Positions 12,951 through 25,523 of a stretch of 33,393 nucleotides of DNA are shown one piece after another. Numbering within the stretch: position 1 is the first letter of the stretch; every line of letters begins with the position of its first letter. A program made the position numbers and the translations under genes. The notes under the pieces were generated by a model that saw only the letters and a list, made by a program, of their open reading frames with translations, searched no databases and was not told where the DNA came from. Source of the DNA: Eimeria necatrix (lineage: Eukaryota > Apicomplexa > Conoidasida > Eucoccidiorida > Eimeriidae); NCBI RefSeq assembly GCF_000499385.1, contig NW_013654289.1, positions 1 through 33,393 of the forward strand. Direction: 5' to 3'.

Positions 12951-13040
12951 TTTGTAGTACAGCTCACCCAAAGCAGCCCCTGGGTAAGTTGAGCTCACTC
13001 CACATACCAAAGGGCTGCTTTGGGCGAGTTGCACTACAAA
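12951..13040. repeat. Inverted repeat with 29-bp arms
   Basis: Arm 12951-12979 and arm 13012-13040 are reverse complements at 26 of 29 positions, separated by a 32-nt spacer. One of the three differences is a G-T pair in the plus transcript. A weaker match extends outward on both sides for about another 20 nt. As a result both strands encode nearly the same short peptide here (FVVQLTQSSP on plus, FVVQLAQSSP on minus). It could be the stem of a structured RNA, a small foldback element, or the junction of a tiny inverted duplication. I see no target-site duplication or known element ends. Confidence 0.9.
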
Positions 13041-16000
13041 TAATATAGGCACTGCGTACGTAGTGCATGCATCACAGGCGAAGAAGCACTTTTCCGCGAT
13101 GCAGAACAACAAAAATTTGGCTCCTGCTTCTTTGCCCAAGATGATCGAAACAAAGAACAGAGTGGCCAAGCTCGCCGGATCTATTCAACAAAAGAGTCAA
13201 TGCTAAATGTCTCAGCAATGTTGGCGTTTTGTTCGCACTCCCTGATGCTCAATGAGACTCGCTTATTTCACGTCAGGAAGGCGATTCACGTGAGCATTTA
13301 CAGAATGAGAAGCAGTGGACACAGGATCGGCATGCAGCGAAAACGGCTAGGAGAGGCCCGAAACTGACAACAAGCAGACGCATATCTCTAGCAAAGGCTT
13401 TTGTTTGTTTCTTCACGTATAACTTACTTCCTAAATGACCATGTAGGTGTGTAATCATAAGCTAGCGCCTCACCCAATAACAGCACCCTGTTTCATTTCT
13501 CTTCGCACAGTTGGATAAATTGGCAACAAGAGGAAAAACATTGAACGTCCTGGGCAGCTCCATGTACTTCAACGTGTTGATCTGACTACCGGAGTAATAG
13601 CCGACGACAGCAACATGTTCAGCTTCTGGGTTGGTGACGAAACCCGCTTATGTACAACGCTTTACCGCGATCAACCCCTTTGCAGCCGTGAATGCAATCG
13701 TCGCGCACTGTGAGGCGATATTTCTGGAGAGGCTGGGCACTCGCAATGAGCACGCATTTTTGTTACATCGTGTACGGCTCTGCACTTGGCCCAATTTTCT
13801 CCAACAGTGCTCGCGCGTTTGTTTCTTTTGCTCTGGCCTACAGCCTGCGCATTCGCAACGCCTCTCCCGGCCTGTACGAAACTTGAGTTCAATGAACGTT
13901 GAATGTGGAGTTGCAATCGCAGCTAAGAATAGACTGGAAAAGTCTTTGAGCGTCACGCTCTTGGTATTTTCGTGGGGAAAACAAATAGCGGTACCAGTGC
14001 CAATTCAGTCAGTATGCAAAGTCATTAGACAGAGCTATCTTCTTCACCGGCACGAAACCATGGTGGTGTAGAGACACTTCACGTTGATGGCGGCTATGCC
14101 AGGCTTTCAACCCACTCCCTGGTACGTGTCAAGCATTTATAGCAAACCCTTGCTTCGCAGTATCATTGTGATGAGCAGCAACAGGTCGAACACTTTCTTC
14201 TCAGTATACAGTCCTGCATGCAAACAGTTTTACAGAGGCATGAAGTCTCACCAGTACACACAATATTAGTCGCGTAGAACTGCTCTGCAGTTCAGAAATC
14301 CAATGCATGATTAAGCGCCCACGTGAGCGCCTGCACGGGTGGGCGATCCATTGTGCTTGATGTAGAAGTGGAGACCCATTAGAAACAACGCACCTCCTCC
14401 ATGCACACAAACGCAGACAATGTAGCGCCTATTTGACACAGCCGATCCCTACAAGAGCGTGTGCTGTTTATAGCAATAGCAAAGACGCCTCAACCCGCGA
14501 CGCACAGCCTAAACAAAGAAGACGCATTTCAAGAGGATGAGCCGCTTATGTCGATTTTTGTAGCAAGCTACTGCACAGGACCGGCTCGTACACTGGAACT
14601 AACATGTGAACGGAAAGAAAACGAGTTTTGCAAGTGCTTCCAGCAGCACCAAAACGATATCAAAGAACTTGTCTCTGACATGTGCACAGCAGTTACCAGA
14701 CTCCTTTAGAAGGGAGCGTTACCACTGTACAACGGATGTCTTGCTACACAAGAGCGTCTTTCTCCACACACCTGCTCAGCAGGACCAACCTCTGCCGTTT
14801 CATCGTCTCGAACGGACTCTACATCGATCTCCTGTCCAGATTTGCGCTTTATTTCGGGCAGTGCACTTTAGTTCATGCAGCTCACCAGCTATTTCAGCAG
14901 AAAAAGACGATATAAATATATTCCGCATGAGGGTTAGCGTGCGAGGTACTAGATTCGGTGAAAGACCCTGACTACAGAACACCGTTAACGTAGCTACACC
15001 TTTCAGTCATTAAAACAGTAATGCAACGTAGGCCTGCAGAAAATACACCCATAACGTGAACACGTCAGAAACAACTCGAGGAATAGTACCGTTGTGTTCC
15101 TCCAAACAAGGGCTTGCAAACTGGCAAGGGTCCACAACATTCTGCTTGTCGTCTTTGCATGGAAGATTCCGCAGCACACGTAAAACGATTTGGGGAACAA
15201 ATTAAACTTCAGCAGCTGTGGATGCACATTTTGTAAAGTTAAAGGGCATACTCCCTGATGCATGTCATCGTAATGTCAAAATGACTTTTTCTGGCGCAGC
15301 AGTGAGTACCATGAATGCTAGCAAAAAATGAATCTCGTAGCTCAAAAGAAGCGAGTCAGTCTCAATGCTAAGCTTGCAAATCATTCGGGCCAAAAACGCT
15401 AGAAGGGCAAGAAAAACGTCATTTGACGTTCTCTGTGAACTTGAAAGAGAGAATGTTTATAGATTCACGAAGGGATCGCAAGTATATTTTGGTCGACGCA
15501 TTATTGTGAACATCATTGTCGCAAAAGGCTTACATTCTGCGATTCGATAACTCACCACGAAATATCCCGTTTACACACGATACATCGAAATCTGCCAACT
15601 GAATATTGGCGCCGCGTACTTTCTGCAGGAGTACACTGATGCGAAGTCTTTAGCTCACCTCAAAGGATGGCATTGTGATGTGCAAGCTGTTTGCATAGGC
15701 GCGAAGGCGCCAATGCCCTATGGATTTTGGTATGTCCCGTAGTATAGCAAATCTACTTTTCTAGGCACTGGATGGTGTTACATGTAGTTTATTCAACAAA
15801 CGCAACTACTAAGCAAGAAAGCCCAGCATTTTGCAACAATTCAAAATTTTAAATATCATGGTGGCATCCTAATTCCTTCGAGACGCACCATCTGTAACGC
15901 AATTCTCCCGAAGCACTCCTTGAATGAAAAAAGGAAACGCACATACTAGCACGGCATCACGGCGCTATGACCAAAAATGCAAAACCTTTTTCGAGAAGTC

Positions 16001-18470
16001 AAACGCAAGGTTTAGTGGCGCAAAAAGCGTTTGTGGTAGGCAATCACACTGTGAATATGCAGCAGCATACAAGTATGTCGACAACCTGCAGAAGCGAGCA
16101 ACAGTCCGTTGCCCTCCATTTGCACGTACTTTCCTTCTGGACGCAACTTACCGTCTTGGATTCAGTCGCCTACAGGCTGATATCGTGTTGCTTCGGTGTA
16201 CAGCAATACTAGCTACCAGCAAAACAAGAGCCACATTGTTCTACCCTTACTTAAGCAAATGTTAGTACACCGGATGCTGCGGGATACACACAGTGTAGCG
16301 CTGCTGGAGACGCACATTCTTCAGTGTTTTGATTCCGAAGTTTGTTAAAAGGCAGATCATCGTCGCCTTGAATGGCTTGTATCGCAGCAGGCTTAAATGA
16401 AAGGATTTGTGCTGAGAAGCAAAGCGGTTTTATCCTGGCCAAGCGTTTTATCATTGTAGTCCACGCATTGTCTAGAATTCAGGACAACAGAGCCTTACAT
16501 GCCATCAGGCCCAAGTCTTACTCGCTGCCAGGCGACCATTTCAGTACGATCGACACGAGCTATATGGAACACACCAGCAGCATATCGTAAACTGGAGAGC
16601 TGATCAGGTTAAAATTTTGTCCGAGTTGGTGCGCAGAACGTTGAGGAGCATTTCCTTATCAACGATGAGGAACACGCTTACGCCCAAAGCGGGGGCTATT
16701 AATTCGCGAAGATCACCTGAAAGAAATCTTTCGCAAGGAATTTCGCCGCGATGTCAGATGCAGCGGGAACCTCAAGGAAAATTCTTAGGCAGGGGAAAAA
16801 TCAAAAAGTAAACTGAGGTGCTTTTCGCAAGTAACTGACCCGTGCAGTGCTGATGCAAGTGTCTTAATCTTTTGTACATCATTGCTCAACGGATATTCCT
16901 GCTTTTAGACTTAGTTCGTGTCGTACCCGACGCGCCAACGTATATGAAATTACTTAAGCAATAGACACACTAAAAGCAGATGCCAACAACGTTCAAATGA
17001 TTGCACGTATGTAGAGACGACGGTAACCGACTGGCAGCTCACAGCAGACGTGCTCAGCGCTACGAATAGAACTTGAACTAGATAAAAAGGCAAGCTGAGT
17101 GTCTTTAAATTTAGGAACCAAGCCACCAACAGTGCTTGATGCACAGGCAGCGTAGTTCGACTGCACGTCTGGTCTGAACTGTCAAGACAACCGATTTTGG
17201 CTCTGTCACCGAATGCGATGGAAGCTAAGACACCTTGTAAAACGGTAAGAGGATTAATGACACCTTTTACAATTGAGCAGAAGAGCATTATTCATAAAGG
17301 TGCACTTGCTAGGCCCATGCATGCTTGGGTATCGTCCTTGCACCAATACTTCCCACAGCTGTTTTACAAACAGAATAGATGTCTTTCCGGAGCACCTCTG
17401 TGTCACCACTGTGATCCCCGACGCTGTTGCGCTGCATTATTGTGTGTTGCCTATTTGCATCGGCATTGGTAGCCCATGTAATTCTGATATGCTGTAAGTA
17501 CAATGTTTATACGATCACGAGACGCGCAGAGTCCAGATGTCAGGTGAACAAGGTTGTATCTGGCCGACAAGATGTCTATGCTCCCCCATCATACGCAAAC
17601 AAGCAGCAAAAGAAATTGCTGCTCACTTCGGAGGGTCCCGCTAGAGCCTGGTCCTAGGCGCAATATATGCAGCATAATTGCCGATGCCCTCGTGCAACGC
17701 CACAAAATCACGTTTTGAAGCAGCCCGTCGAATCAATTGCATTTGATAAGCGCTCGCGCTGGCAAGACATTCCCGAGTTCACACGCAGAGAGTGTTTTAT
17801 CTGTTACGTTTAGGGAATCGGCATAAATACTGACAAGGTCTGCAGTAGATGCCCGGGGCTTTAGTCTCAAGCTTGTTCCGCTGAATTAACAAGTATATTC
17901 ACTTCGTGCCACAAGGGGACGCAAGAACTTAGAACACTGGAAGGACTCCGGCACACAATAATTCCTCCTTTTGGCCATCAATTTACCCACATGGAAGTAA
18001 AGATGTACAAGCGTTATGTAAGGAAAGCAACGCAAGCAGGAGCTTCTTCGCAGGAAGGCTACGGAAAGTACTCACGCACACAACAGGCAATTTTTGAAGC
18101 GTACCTCTTGCACCTGCAGACGAAAGTTGTACCACATGACATGTAGCAAATTCAGGGAATCCGGCGCCACGCACTGCCTGATAGCCCCATTAAGCAATCG
18201 AAGGCCCGCATAAACATAGAAAATTAACATAGTACGAATTAAATTAAACTGCAAGGCAGTGCCTCTGCTCTGTCGGAGATTTTCATTTCGGAGCTAAGAG
18301 TGAGAACGCTACAGCATCAACACTGAGCAGGCTTCAATATGTTTAATGTTGATATGCATTTACCATTCGATGCATACATGAAGAGCTTGCGAAATTTTGG
18401 TAGACGTCGGCGAACGCAGTAAAGAAGGCCCTACTGTGCCCATACCCAATCCGAATTTTATGAAGCCACA
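13041..18470. other. No confident gene; longest frame 13631-14071
   Basis: The longest frame is on plus at 13631-14071, 146 codons. Its first codon is TTG, not ATG, and it has no motif I recognise. A 102-codon minus frame opposes it. One or so stop-free runs of this length are expected by chance in the window. TGCATGC-type words fall at 13064, 13330, 14215 and 17318. I see no RNA genes or repeat families. Confidence 0.55.
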
Positions 18471-18473
18471 GAA

Positions 18474-19364
18474 AGACTTTGCGAACAGCGAGAGAACACC
18501 AAGCGTTTCATAAGCCCAAATGCGCTTCCAGTGCCAAGACGTTCTTGAATCGTTTCTTGAGACGCCAATCGATTATCGCAAAATACAAGCACTCTTCAAC
18601 TACACACCAACTCCAGTGAGCATAGTGTAAACTGTGCTCACTTCAGTTGCTAACAGCGATGTTGGCAAGTACTAAAAATTGAACGATTGTGACTGAAGCA
18701 CGAAAGAAGGTGGGTGAAGGCGATTATGCGTTTCCTTCTGACCAAACTACGTCGAGCGCTAATATATGCCGTGACACGAATACAGATACACGATGAAGAT
18801 GATTTTCCATAGCAACTGCACTCTAATACAAAGTCTCGAGGGCAATTGTCTATTGTCATTCTCTCGAAAGCTTCAATGCACACGCAGAGCTATTTCACTG
18901 CAATGCTGTGTCCAGTAATTTGCAGGAGCAGCACACAAACGGTCGACAAGTGACATCAAGGTGCACAGCGTGATGGAATATGCGCTTTCTATTGGGATGT
19001 TTAGCGGAGCAACAGAGCAGCCGTATCGCTCTGTTTCCTTTTCCTGGATGTTCTAATGAGACCCTGAAAGAAAACAGAGGGCAACGGTGGGGAGCCTGAG
19101 TGGGGTCAAGCAGTTTTTGTTCGTGGAAGACCGTGCACCAACTTATCTTTTGCTCGAAGGGGCAGCAAGCAGGTACGGCGTCGAAACGCAATGTTTCTTA
19201 TGTTGCCGAAGGCTCGCTTGTCCCCTACTTCTTCGCTGCATAAAAATGAAATCTTCGACGAAGCGAGAGCCTCTGCTCAGGAAGAACACCCAGAACACTG
19301 GAGTATCGCCTGCAGCATTGCACAGAGTGTGAGTGCCGAATGGATGTTGTCGGCGAGTGGTTCA
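18474..19364 (+). repeat. Direct duplication 2, first copy
   Basis: Repeated in the same orientation at 19978-20908. Shared stretches include a CATAAGCCCAA word near the start, a CAGTTGCTAAC word, a TTTCACTGCAATG word, GGGATGTTTAGCG, GATGTTCTAAT and a closing TTGTCGGCGAG. The copies are separated by about 610 bp of unrelated sequence. A minus frame across 18895-19191 resembles one in the partner (shared LEH and NRAI.LLCCS segments), but indels break the frame between the copies. That argues against a maintained protein. Confidence 0.85.
18610..18647. other. Copy-specific hairpin in duplication 2
   Basis: Arms 18610-18625 and 18632-18647 pair over 16 positions with two mismatches and one wobble, around a 6-nt TGTAAA loop; the inner 10 bp are continuous. 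The partner copy has the loop and right arm near 20107-20125 but lacks most of the left arm, so the structure is not conserved. Confidence 0.6.
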
Positions 19365-19977
19365 ACGCAATTGCAATTCGATATTGGAAGTATAGTGCAG
19401 TGCGCAGGGTCCTACTCATGTTTCTTCCGTTGGCAGCAAAATCAAGTCAGCAACTAGAAACGTTCCTGTATAGCATTCGACATTGTATCGGACTAAAACG
19501 TCGATTCAGCTCGGCGGGAGAGCTAACAGAGGTGCCTCTTCTGTATGACAACCCATGTAATCCTGCAAGGTAGAGGGCGATAATCTCATTTGATAACAAG
19601 ATCCATTGACGGCAATCGCTCGTAAAATTGATTTGCTCCTATCGCATATCGCGAAAACTGCGCGAGATACCCGCCTGCACCACTTCTGATCCGAAATAGG
19701 CGGAATAACTTTCTCCAACGCACGCCCTGCACAAATGAGTACATCTTTCTGCGTTATCTGTACCACTGAGCTTTTCTATGCAACAATGAGAACGGAAAGC
19801 ACCTCCCCAACAACTTCAGGGAATTTCTTAAGAGAAATGCCCTACTGCGCCTGAGATACTGATGTCGGAGCAAAAGCTTGACATACTACGCTAATCTTGA
19901 TGGTGCTCTTTATTTCTCAAACGCTGGAACGATGCGACGTTCGTGTAGTACTAGTGCATCGTGTTGCAAAAGCCATT

Positions 19978-20908
19978 TTGCACACGGCGACAGAACACCA
20001 AACGTTTCATAAGCCCAAGTGCGTCTCAAGTGCCAAGACGTTTTTGAATCGCGTCCTCAGACGCCAGTCGATTCACGCGATATGCAAGCGCTCTTCAACT
20101 CCAGAATGTAAACTGTGCTCACTGCAGTTGCTAACGACGGAGTTGGTGACCACTAAAGATTAGAAGATTGTCACTGAAGCAGGAGAGAGAGTGGGTGAGA
20201 TCGCACATGCGCTTCCGCCTGGCCAAACTACATGGGGAGCTAATATTTACCGTGACACAGGATACAGGATAAAGATGATTTCCTACCTTAACTGTACTCG
20301 CAAGGGCAATCGTCTATCGACATTCTGTCGAAGGCCTGAATGCACAGGCAAAGCGATTTCACTGCAATGTTGTGCCCAGTAATTCGCAAGAGCGGCACGC
20401 AAACGGTCGGCAGCTGACACCGAGGTTCGCGGCCTGATAGGATATGCGCTTTATACTGGGATGTTTAGCGAGCAACAGAGCAGCTGTATCGCCCTATTTC
20501 TTTCTCCCTGATGTTCTAATATGACGCCGAAAGAGAACAACAGGCAAAGCGGGGGGAGCTTGAGTGGGAGCAAGCAGCTTTTGTTCGTGGAACACCATAC
20601 ACCGAGTTCTGCGCAAACGGCTCGAATATTCATTTTCTGATAAAGCATCTGGGCTTCTTTATTGGCCAGAAACAAATGGTCCCAGCATATTGCTCGAATG
20701 AGCAGCAAGCACGTACAACATTGAAACGCAGTGTTTCTTGTGTCACCCAAGGCTCGCTTGCCTCCTGCTTCATCGATGTATAAAAATGAGATCTTCAACT
20801 AGCTGCGAGCTCCGGGCCAGGAAATATATCCAAAACACTGCATCACCGCCTGCAGCACTGCACTGGGTGTGAGCACAGAATGCATCTTGTCGGCGAGCGG
20901 TTCACTAA
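19978..20908 (+). repeat. Direct duplication 2, second copy
   Basis: Partner of 18474-19364. Relative to that copy it carries about 75 extra bases around 20608-20690, between the word that follows the CACC motif and the TTGCTCGAA motif. It lacks about 20 bases in the 20100 region. Divergence is of the same order as in the other large duplications. A minus frame of 115 codons (20451-20798) lies partly in the extra segment and is not shared. Confidence 0.85.
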
Positions 20909-22110
20909 ACAATATAATAATAGTACATCTCGAACCCTAATGTCAATTCATCAGACGAAGAGTGGCGACAATGACAAAGTGCTCCGGCACTCACTTTCTG
21001 CGTAAATAAATGTATCGCGAAGGATAGAGATACGGCTTAGCAAGTATATGGAACAATGCACGGGAGTAGAGATTCAACATCGACCCTACCAAATTTAGAT
21101 CATGAAATGCCTGCTAGTCTTCGTAGATGCTCTTTCCGGATGAACAAGATCTGTACAAGCTGTATTCAAGTCCTGCAATGGTTTCAAAGACACGGATGAG
21201 AGCGAGCTTGTTCATGAAGACGCAGCTATTTACATACAGAATCAGCACCAGACGATACACGCGTAACCACCTCGCCAAGAGCTGCAAAGGGTTAATGCAT
21301 TGTAAACATACTCGCGACTGCTGTTGCAAGAGGCATCCTTAAATCGTTTCACGAGACGCCCACAGCTTTTTACGTAAGCACCGTTCCACCATATGAGCAC
21401 CTCTTCTGCACCTCTGCACTACATTAAATAAAAGCTTAGCAATTAAATACGAGCAGCATGGTTTTGCTTCAACTCTGCATTTGTCTAAGCAGAAACGGGA
21501 ACAGAAACGTCATCCGTAGACAAGACGACTCTGCAGAAGCTGAAGCTCCCTTTAAATTTTAGCTGATACCTGAAAGACTGTTTATACTGTTGCGGCTCTG
21601 CAGAATGTAGGTGGCAAGAAGCGTTTGGCTTCTCTGTGTGACATATTTCGCAGCGAACGCGTTTTCAGGGGAAATATCAAGTGCAATTATCAACAAACGT
21701 AGCATGGAGCATCATTGCGGAACTCGCATCTTCAGCATTTAATCGCGCAAGCAAGGAAATTGTTGTGAACTTGCCCCCGCTGCTGTGTACATTTTAGGCT
21801 TGGGACTGAAGCAGCGTTGATTATGAATTTAGCTCGATCTTTCAGAGCTGCCCAATACGTATTACAAGGTCAGGGCTCAAGTCCGCCGCACTGACGCAAG
21901 CAATTTGAGAGCCACATACTTCCTGCACAAGCTTCTTGGTTGGTTCGAAGTCTAGCTCTTCGAACATCTTTGAGCCAATAAACAATCATTAGCGACGAGC
22001 TTCCCTAATACTTGCACAACAAACTCCACGTGCCAAAAGCTACCAGCTTCAGAAACTGCTCAAAATCCTTCAGTGATGCGCTCATGCTTTCGCTGGCCGC
22101 ATGAAAATTG
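20909..22110. other. No gene seen
   Basis: No coding or RNA feature recognised. A 21-bp stretch near 21337 resembles part of duplication 2 at about 18 of 21 positions, but the similarity does not clearly continue. Confidence 0.5.
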
Positions 22111-22112
22111 CA

Positions 22113-22140
22113 CCATTCACTATAAACCATTCACTATACA
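22113..22140 (+). repeat. 14-bp tandem duplication
   Basis: Two adjacent 14-bp units, 22113-22126 (CCATTCACTATAAA) and 22127-22140, differ at one position. The unit is not a multiple of three, so it would shift any frame through it. Confidence 0.85.
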
Positions 22141-24410
22141 GCTTCCACACACTCTCGTTACATCTGTGTATCGCATTTCTTGCATCGAAAACGGCTCGGC
22201 GTTGCTTTGTCCTCAAGGTCAACAAAGAGCGCTTTCTACGGCCTTACGGCCTCGGGATGTTGAGAACGGGCCTCGCTGCACAATCATTGCGGAATATTTT
22301 CCTTCCTATGTGTCCAAGGCGATGCATCCCCCATTATATCCAAAATACTAGCCGAATGCATAGCAGCAGTTTAACTGAAACACGGTTCACGATAGTATAA
22401 CTGCTTGAATGAGTTAGATTTAGCCCTGCCCAAACGAAAAAACACCTGGCAAGCAACAGATTGTAACTCACTCTCTCTTTCTGTAGAGTGTCAACACTAC
22501 CGTATTTGTCTGAAAACGATAACGCTGTATTTTATTGAGGGGTCGTCGTGCTGGCACGCCTGTTTTCACCCATGAACCTGCAGCTATTGCAATTGGTTTT
22601 AGAGCTGGATCACGACTCTTGCGCTCGCACGACTAGATATTTTTAGTACAGAATTCGCCATTCAAGCTAGCCTTGTATGTCAGCTGCCTGTGCCAGCTGT
22701 CTAAATACGTCCCAATCTTCTTGGAGATTACATTGTGTGTGCGCAAATTGCAATATGTTGGACGTCAAAAAACTTGGACTGAAAGGTTTGGGCAACTGAC
22801 GAATATGCACGTCAGGGCAAAAGCGGTGCGAAGGCAAACGCTGTCGTTTAGAAATGTTCTAATATTCAATCTCCATACAATTTTGCAATTTTGTATGGAA
22901 TTATACGCTACAGGGTAAGCGTGAGTGCTGTTACTATGCAAGCGGCAAAGGTGTCAGACAGGGACTCACTGTTCAGCTACCTGACAAGCATGCACTGCAA
23001 TGTGCCTGGTGGGTAATCAGTGATTGCATATCAGAATCTAAGAGCATTTCTGGTGGTTATCATTTTCTCAATGCAAAAGCGCGTTGCCCACCGTCTGCGT
23101 ATGCAGTGCCGTGATTTTCGCAACACTGGAATCTATGTGCAGGAATTTGCTGTGAGTCACTGCCTCTGCTGAATCAATGGCACATGACTAGAACGTCCAG
23201 TCAAACAATCTGATGTAACAAAGGGCAGGGGTTTTGTCCAGAGCGCCAACTTAGGCAGATACATGAAACTCACAAAAGTACGCTCCATGAAAAAGCCAAA
23301 AATTTCTTCAGGGTCCATGCCCCAGAAAATAATTCCAGTAGGTCACCACGTGCAATTTAGTGTTAGATGCGCCACATATGTTCACAGAGGAAATACTGCT
23401 TTGAAAATACAATGGTAAAGGAAGAGCCTTAAAAACTCACAGCCTGGTGTAAAGTACAATGCCGCAGCACGTATGCTCCAATTTTCCAGGCCCACGAAAA
23501 GCCGGGTTAGCCGGTGAGCGTACTCAGATGCAAGACTCGATTCACGGGCAGAAACGCACATTCTGGTCAACAACAACACAAATTTGGCAGAATACGTCAA
23601 GCACGTTCATGTGGTTTTCTTCGTCCACACTAGAAAGCCATGACACTACCAGTACAGTCTTCCTGCCCCTAATAGACTTCAGTGGAGTCTGCCAGTAGTG
23701 GGTTCATTATTGCATTTTTACTGCACTTGAAAGCATCTCTTACGCTCTATAGACCCAAAAAATGTAACTCCCTCTCTGCGGCACTAAAATCAGTTGCGCT
23801 TGCCTTTGCGATTAACCTCAATAACACCAGCTTTTAATTGCATGTGCTGGCCATTTGTTGGGGCTGAAGCGTGAGTCGAAAAAATAATGTGGGAAAAGCT
23901 TCTTCGCTTACACATTCAACCTAATATGCACTTGCGAGGATAAAACTATTCTGCGTAGATGTCTTTGCTAGGTGCAGGGATTGCGCAATTAGCTATAAGA
24001 TGGACACGGAAGAAACGGCAAATATTAATGTATCTACATATCCCTTAGACATGAAACTGTTCCGTAGTGCGCCAGCAAAACTGCAGACAATCATGAGTGT
24101 CCCTGCGTGCTTCTTGCATTCCGTAAGTAAGTTATTGCTGTTCAGCTAGCAAAAATGAGATTTTCATGCGCTTGGAGCACTGGCAACGTGCAAAATGATC
24201 GATTCTAGGTGCGCTTCTGTCTCATTCAGTATTATCAGATCTTCTTGATATGCAAACGACGGGAAGTACCCTACACAGCATTTCGGCAAGCAAATAAACA
24301 AGGGTATTTGACATAACAGTATCTTGCTGCATCCTGTTGCATCTAGAATTACACGTCATGCAAATTATACGCTTGTAGAGTGATGGGGATGCGCAGAAAC
24401 AATTCGTGCA
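22141..24410. other. No gene seen
   Basis: Only frames under 100 codons. An 8-bp hairpin with an A/T-rich 10-nt loop lies near 22873-22898 and is within chance. One GCATGCA word occurs at 22988. Confidence 0.55.
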
Positions 24411-24429
24411 TCAATTCATCGAGCATATC

Positions 24430-24464
24430 TCATTACCACGAACTGCACTAGCTGGCAATCGACC
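24430..24464 (+). repeat. 35-bp direct repeat, left copy
   Basis: Matches 24577-24611 at 32 of 35 positions, at an offset of 147 bp (49 codons), with weaker similarity on both sides. Read on the minus strand in one continuous frame it gives GRLPASAVRGNE, followed after five more codons by TGA (24411-24413). Confidence 0.85.
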
Positions 24465-24557
24465 CACTTCGGCAACTGCAACTGTCACTTCATCTACGCA
24501 ACGCACAAACTGCAGCAAAGTGTGTAGAAGGCTGGATGCCCAAAAATAATGTTGTCA

Positions 24558-24941
24558 TCGATACAGTAAAAGTACTTCATTACCAAGAACTGCAGTAGCG
24601 GGCAATCGACCATTCTGGGCAAAGGTACCAAGTGCATTGTGAGCATTTGCGTAATCCTGGATCTGCGGCGCATCCCCACTATCGACATGAAAAGCAAAAC
24701 GTAGTGTGTCTAAATCAGGCAGAAAGTATGCCTTGACAGCACGATCAGCAGGGAACAGGCTGAGTCTTTCATAGCATTTTGTTGGCAAAAGCTTGACGGA
24801 ATGCATCGACAGGATTTGAAGTGATTCAGAGGACACTTTTGCGCAAATGGCTTGCGCTCGCCAACCACCAAAAATCGCCGATCTAACTACTCTCCCATCA
24901 TACGCACAGTCTGCATTTCGCGAACAGCCAGCATCATGAAG
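24558..24941 (-). CDS. Candidate exon or decayed gene fragment, unknown
   Basis: A 128-codon stop-free run on the minus strand, bounded by TGA at 24942-24944 (upstream) and TGA at 24555-24557. The translation has a balanced composition, with no low-complexity runs, and segments such as SAIFGGWRAQAICAK and DSGDAPQIQDYANAHNA. The end reads GRLPATAVLGNE. There is no ATG near the upstream end, so it would have to be an internal or terminal exon. Beyond the TGA the same frame stays open for another 47 codons and contains a second copy of the GRLPA segment before a further TGA. I recognise no family. A run of this length is expected two or three times by chance, so confidence is low. Confidence 0.2.
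24577..24611 (+). repeat. 35-bp direct repeat, right copy
   Basis: Partner of 24430-24464. Translated on minus it gives GRLPATAVLGNE, six codons before TGA at 24555-24557. The two copies are in the same reading frame. Confidence 0.85.
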
Positions 24942-24954
24942 TCAGTGACTTCAT
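24936..24954. other. 19-nt odd palindrome
   Basis: ATGAAGTCA and TGACTTCAT flank a single G, giving a perfect 9-bp dyad with a one-base centre. It resembles a dimeric protein-binding site or a chance palindrome. It overlaps the upstream end of the open run 24558-24941. Confidence 0.6.
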
Positions 24955-25523
24955 AGAAAGAACCGCAAATTTGTGCCTCCAAAGCAGTTGGAGACCATCG
25001 GCGATCGGTGGACATACAAGTTCCCCTGTTCGTAATGGGGAGCATTAGTGGATCTTAAAAAGAGCGCGCAACATACTTTCTTAATGTCCGAAACGTAATT
25101 GCCACCTAGCTTGACAGTCGCCTTCCGGCAGGGGAGATTGCGGCAGCAACGCTCAGGCCACGCACTGGCATAAAATAGCCTCCACCAACAAGACTCGCGA
25201 GCGGTTAATCGAGCTGGCACGGCCACCAGATGTCTGATGGCCTAAAAAGAGACAACGTCCATTTCCAACCACAATATATCTATTCTTCGTAGGCCCAAAA
25301 CGCCATGAATAGAAGATACATTGTTTGTGTCATTTGTGCTCCTCCTCTGCTAGACCAACTTTTCACAAACGCTATATGGGCCTTTAGACGTAACCAGGTA
25401 CCGCTGGCCTACCATCTGTCTCCGTAGAACAGCATATCAAACTGCGCTTATCAGTAAAACAGCGCACGAGAGGTTCCCGCAGTGTCGAATGGCCGACGAA
25501 AGTTCTAATTTGCTTGGCTAAAG

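Noticed and set aside
14316..14345. 7-bp GC-rich hairpin
   Set aside because: Dozens of 7-bp stems with short loops are expected by chance in 33 kb.
21335..21385. Possible third copy of part of duplication 2 (AATCGTTTC then GAGACGCC)
   Set aside because: Only about 18 of 21 positions match and similarity does not extend convincingly.
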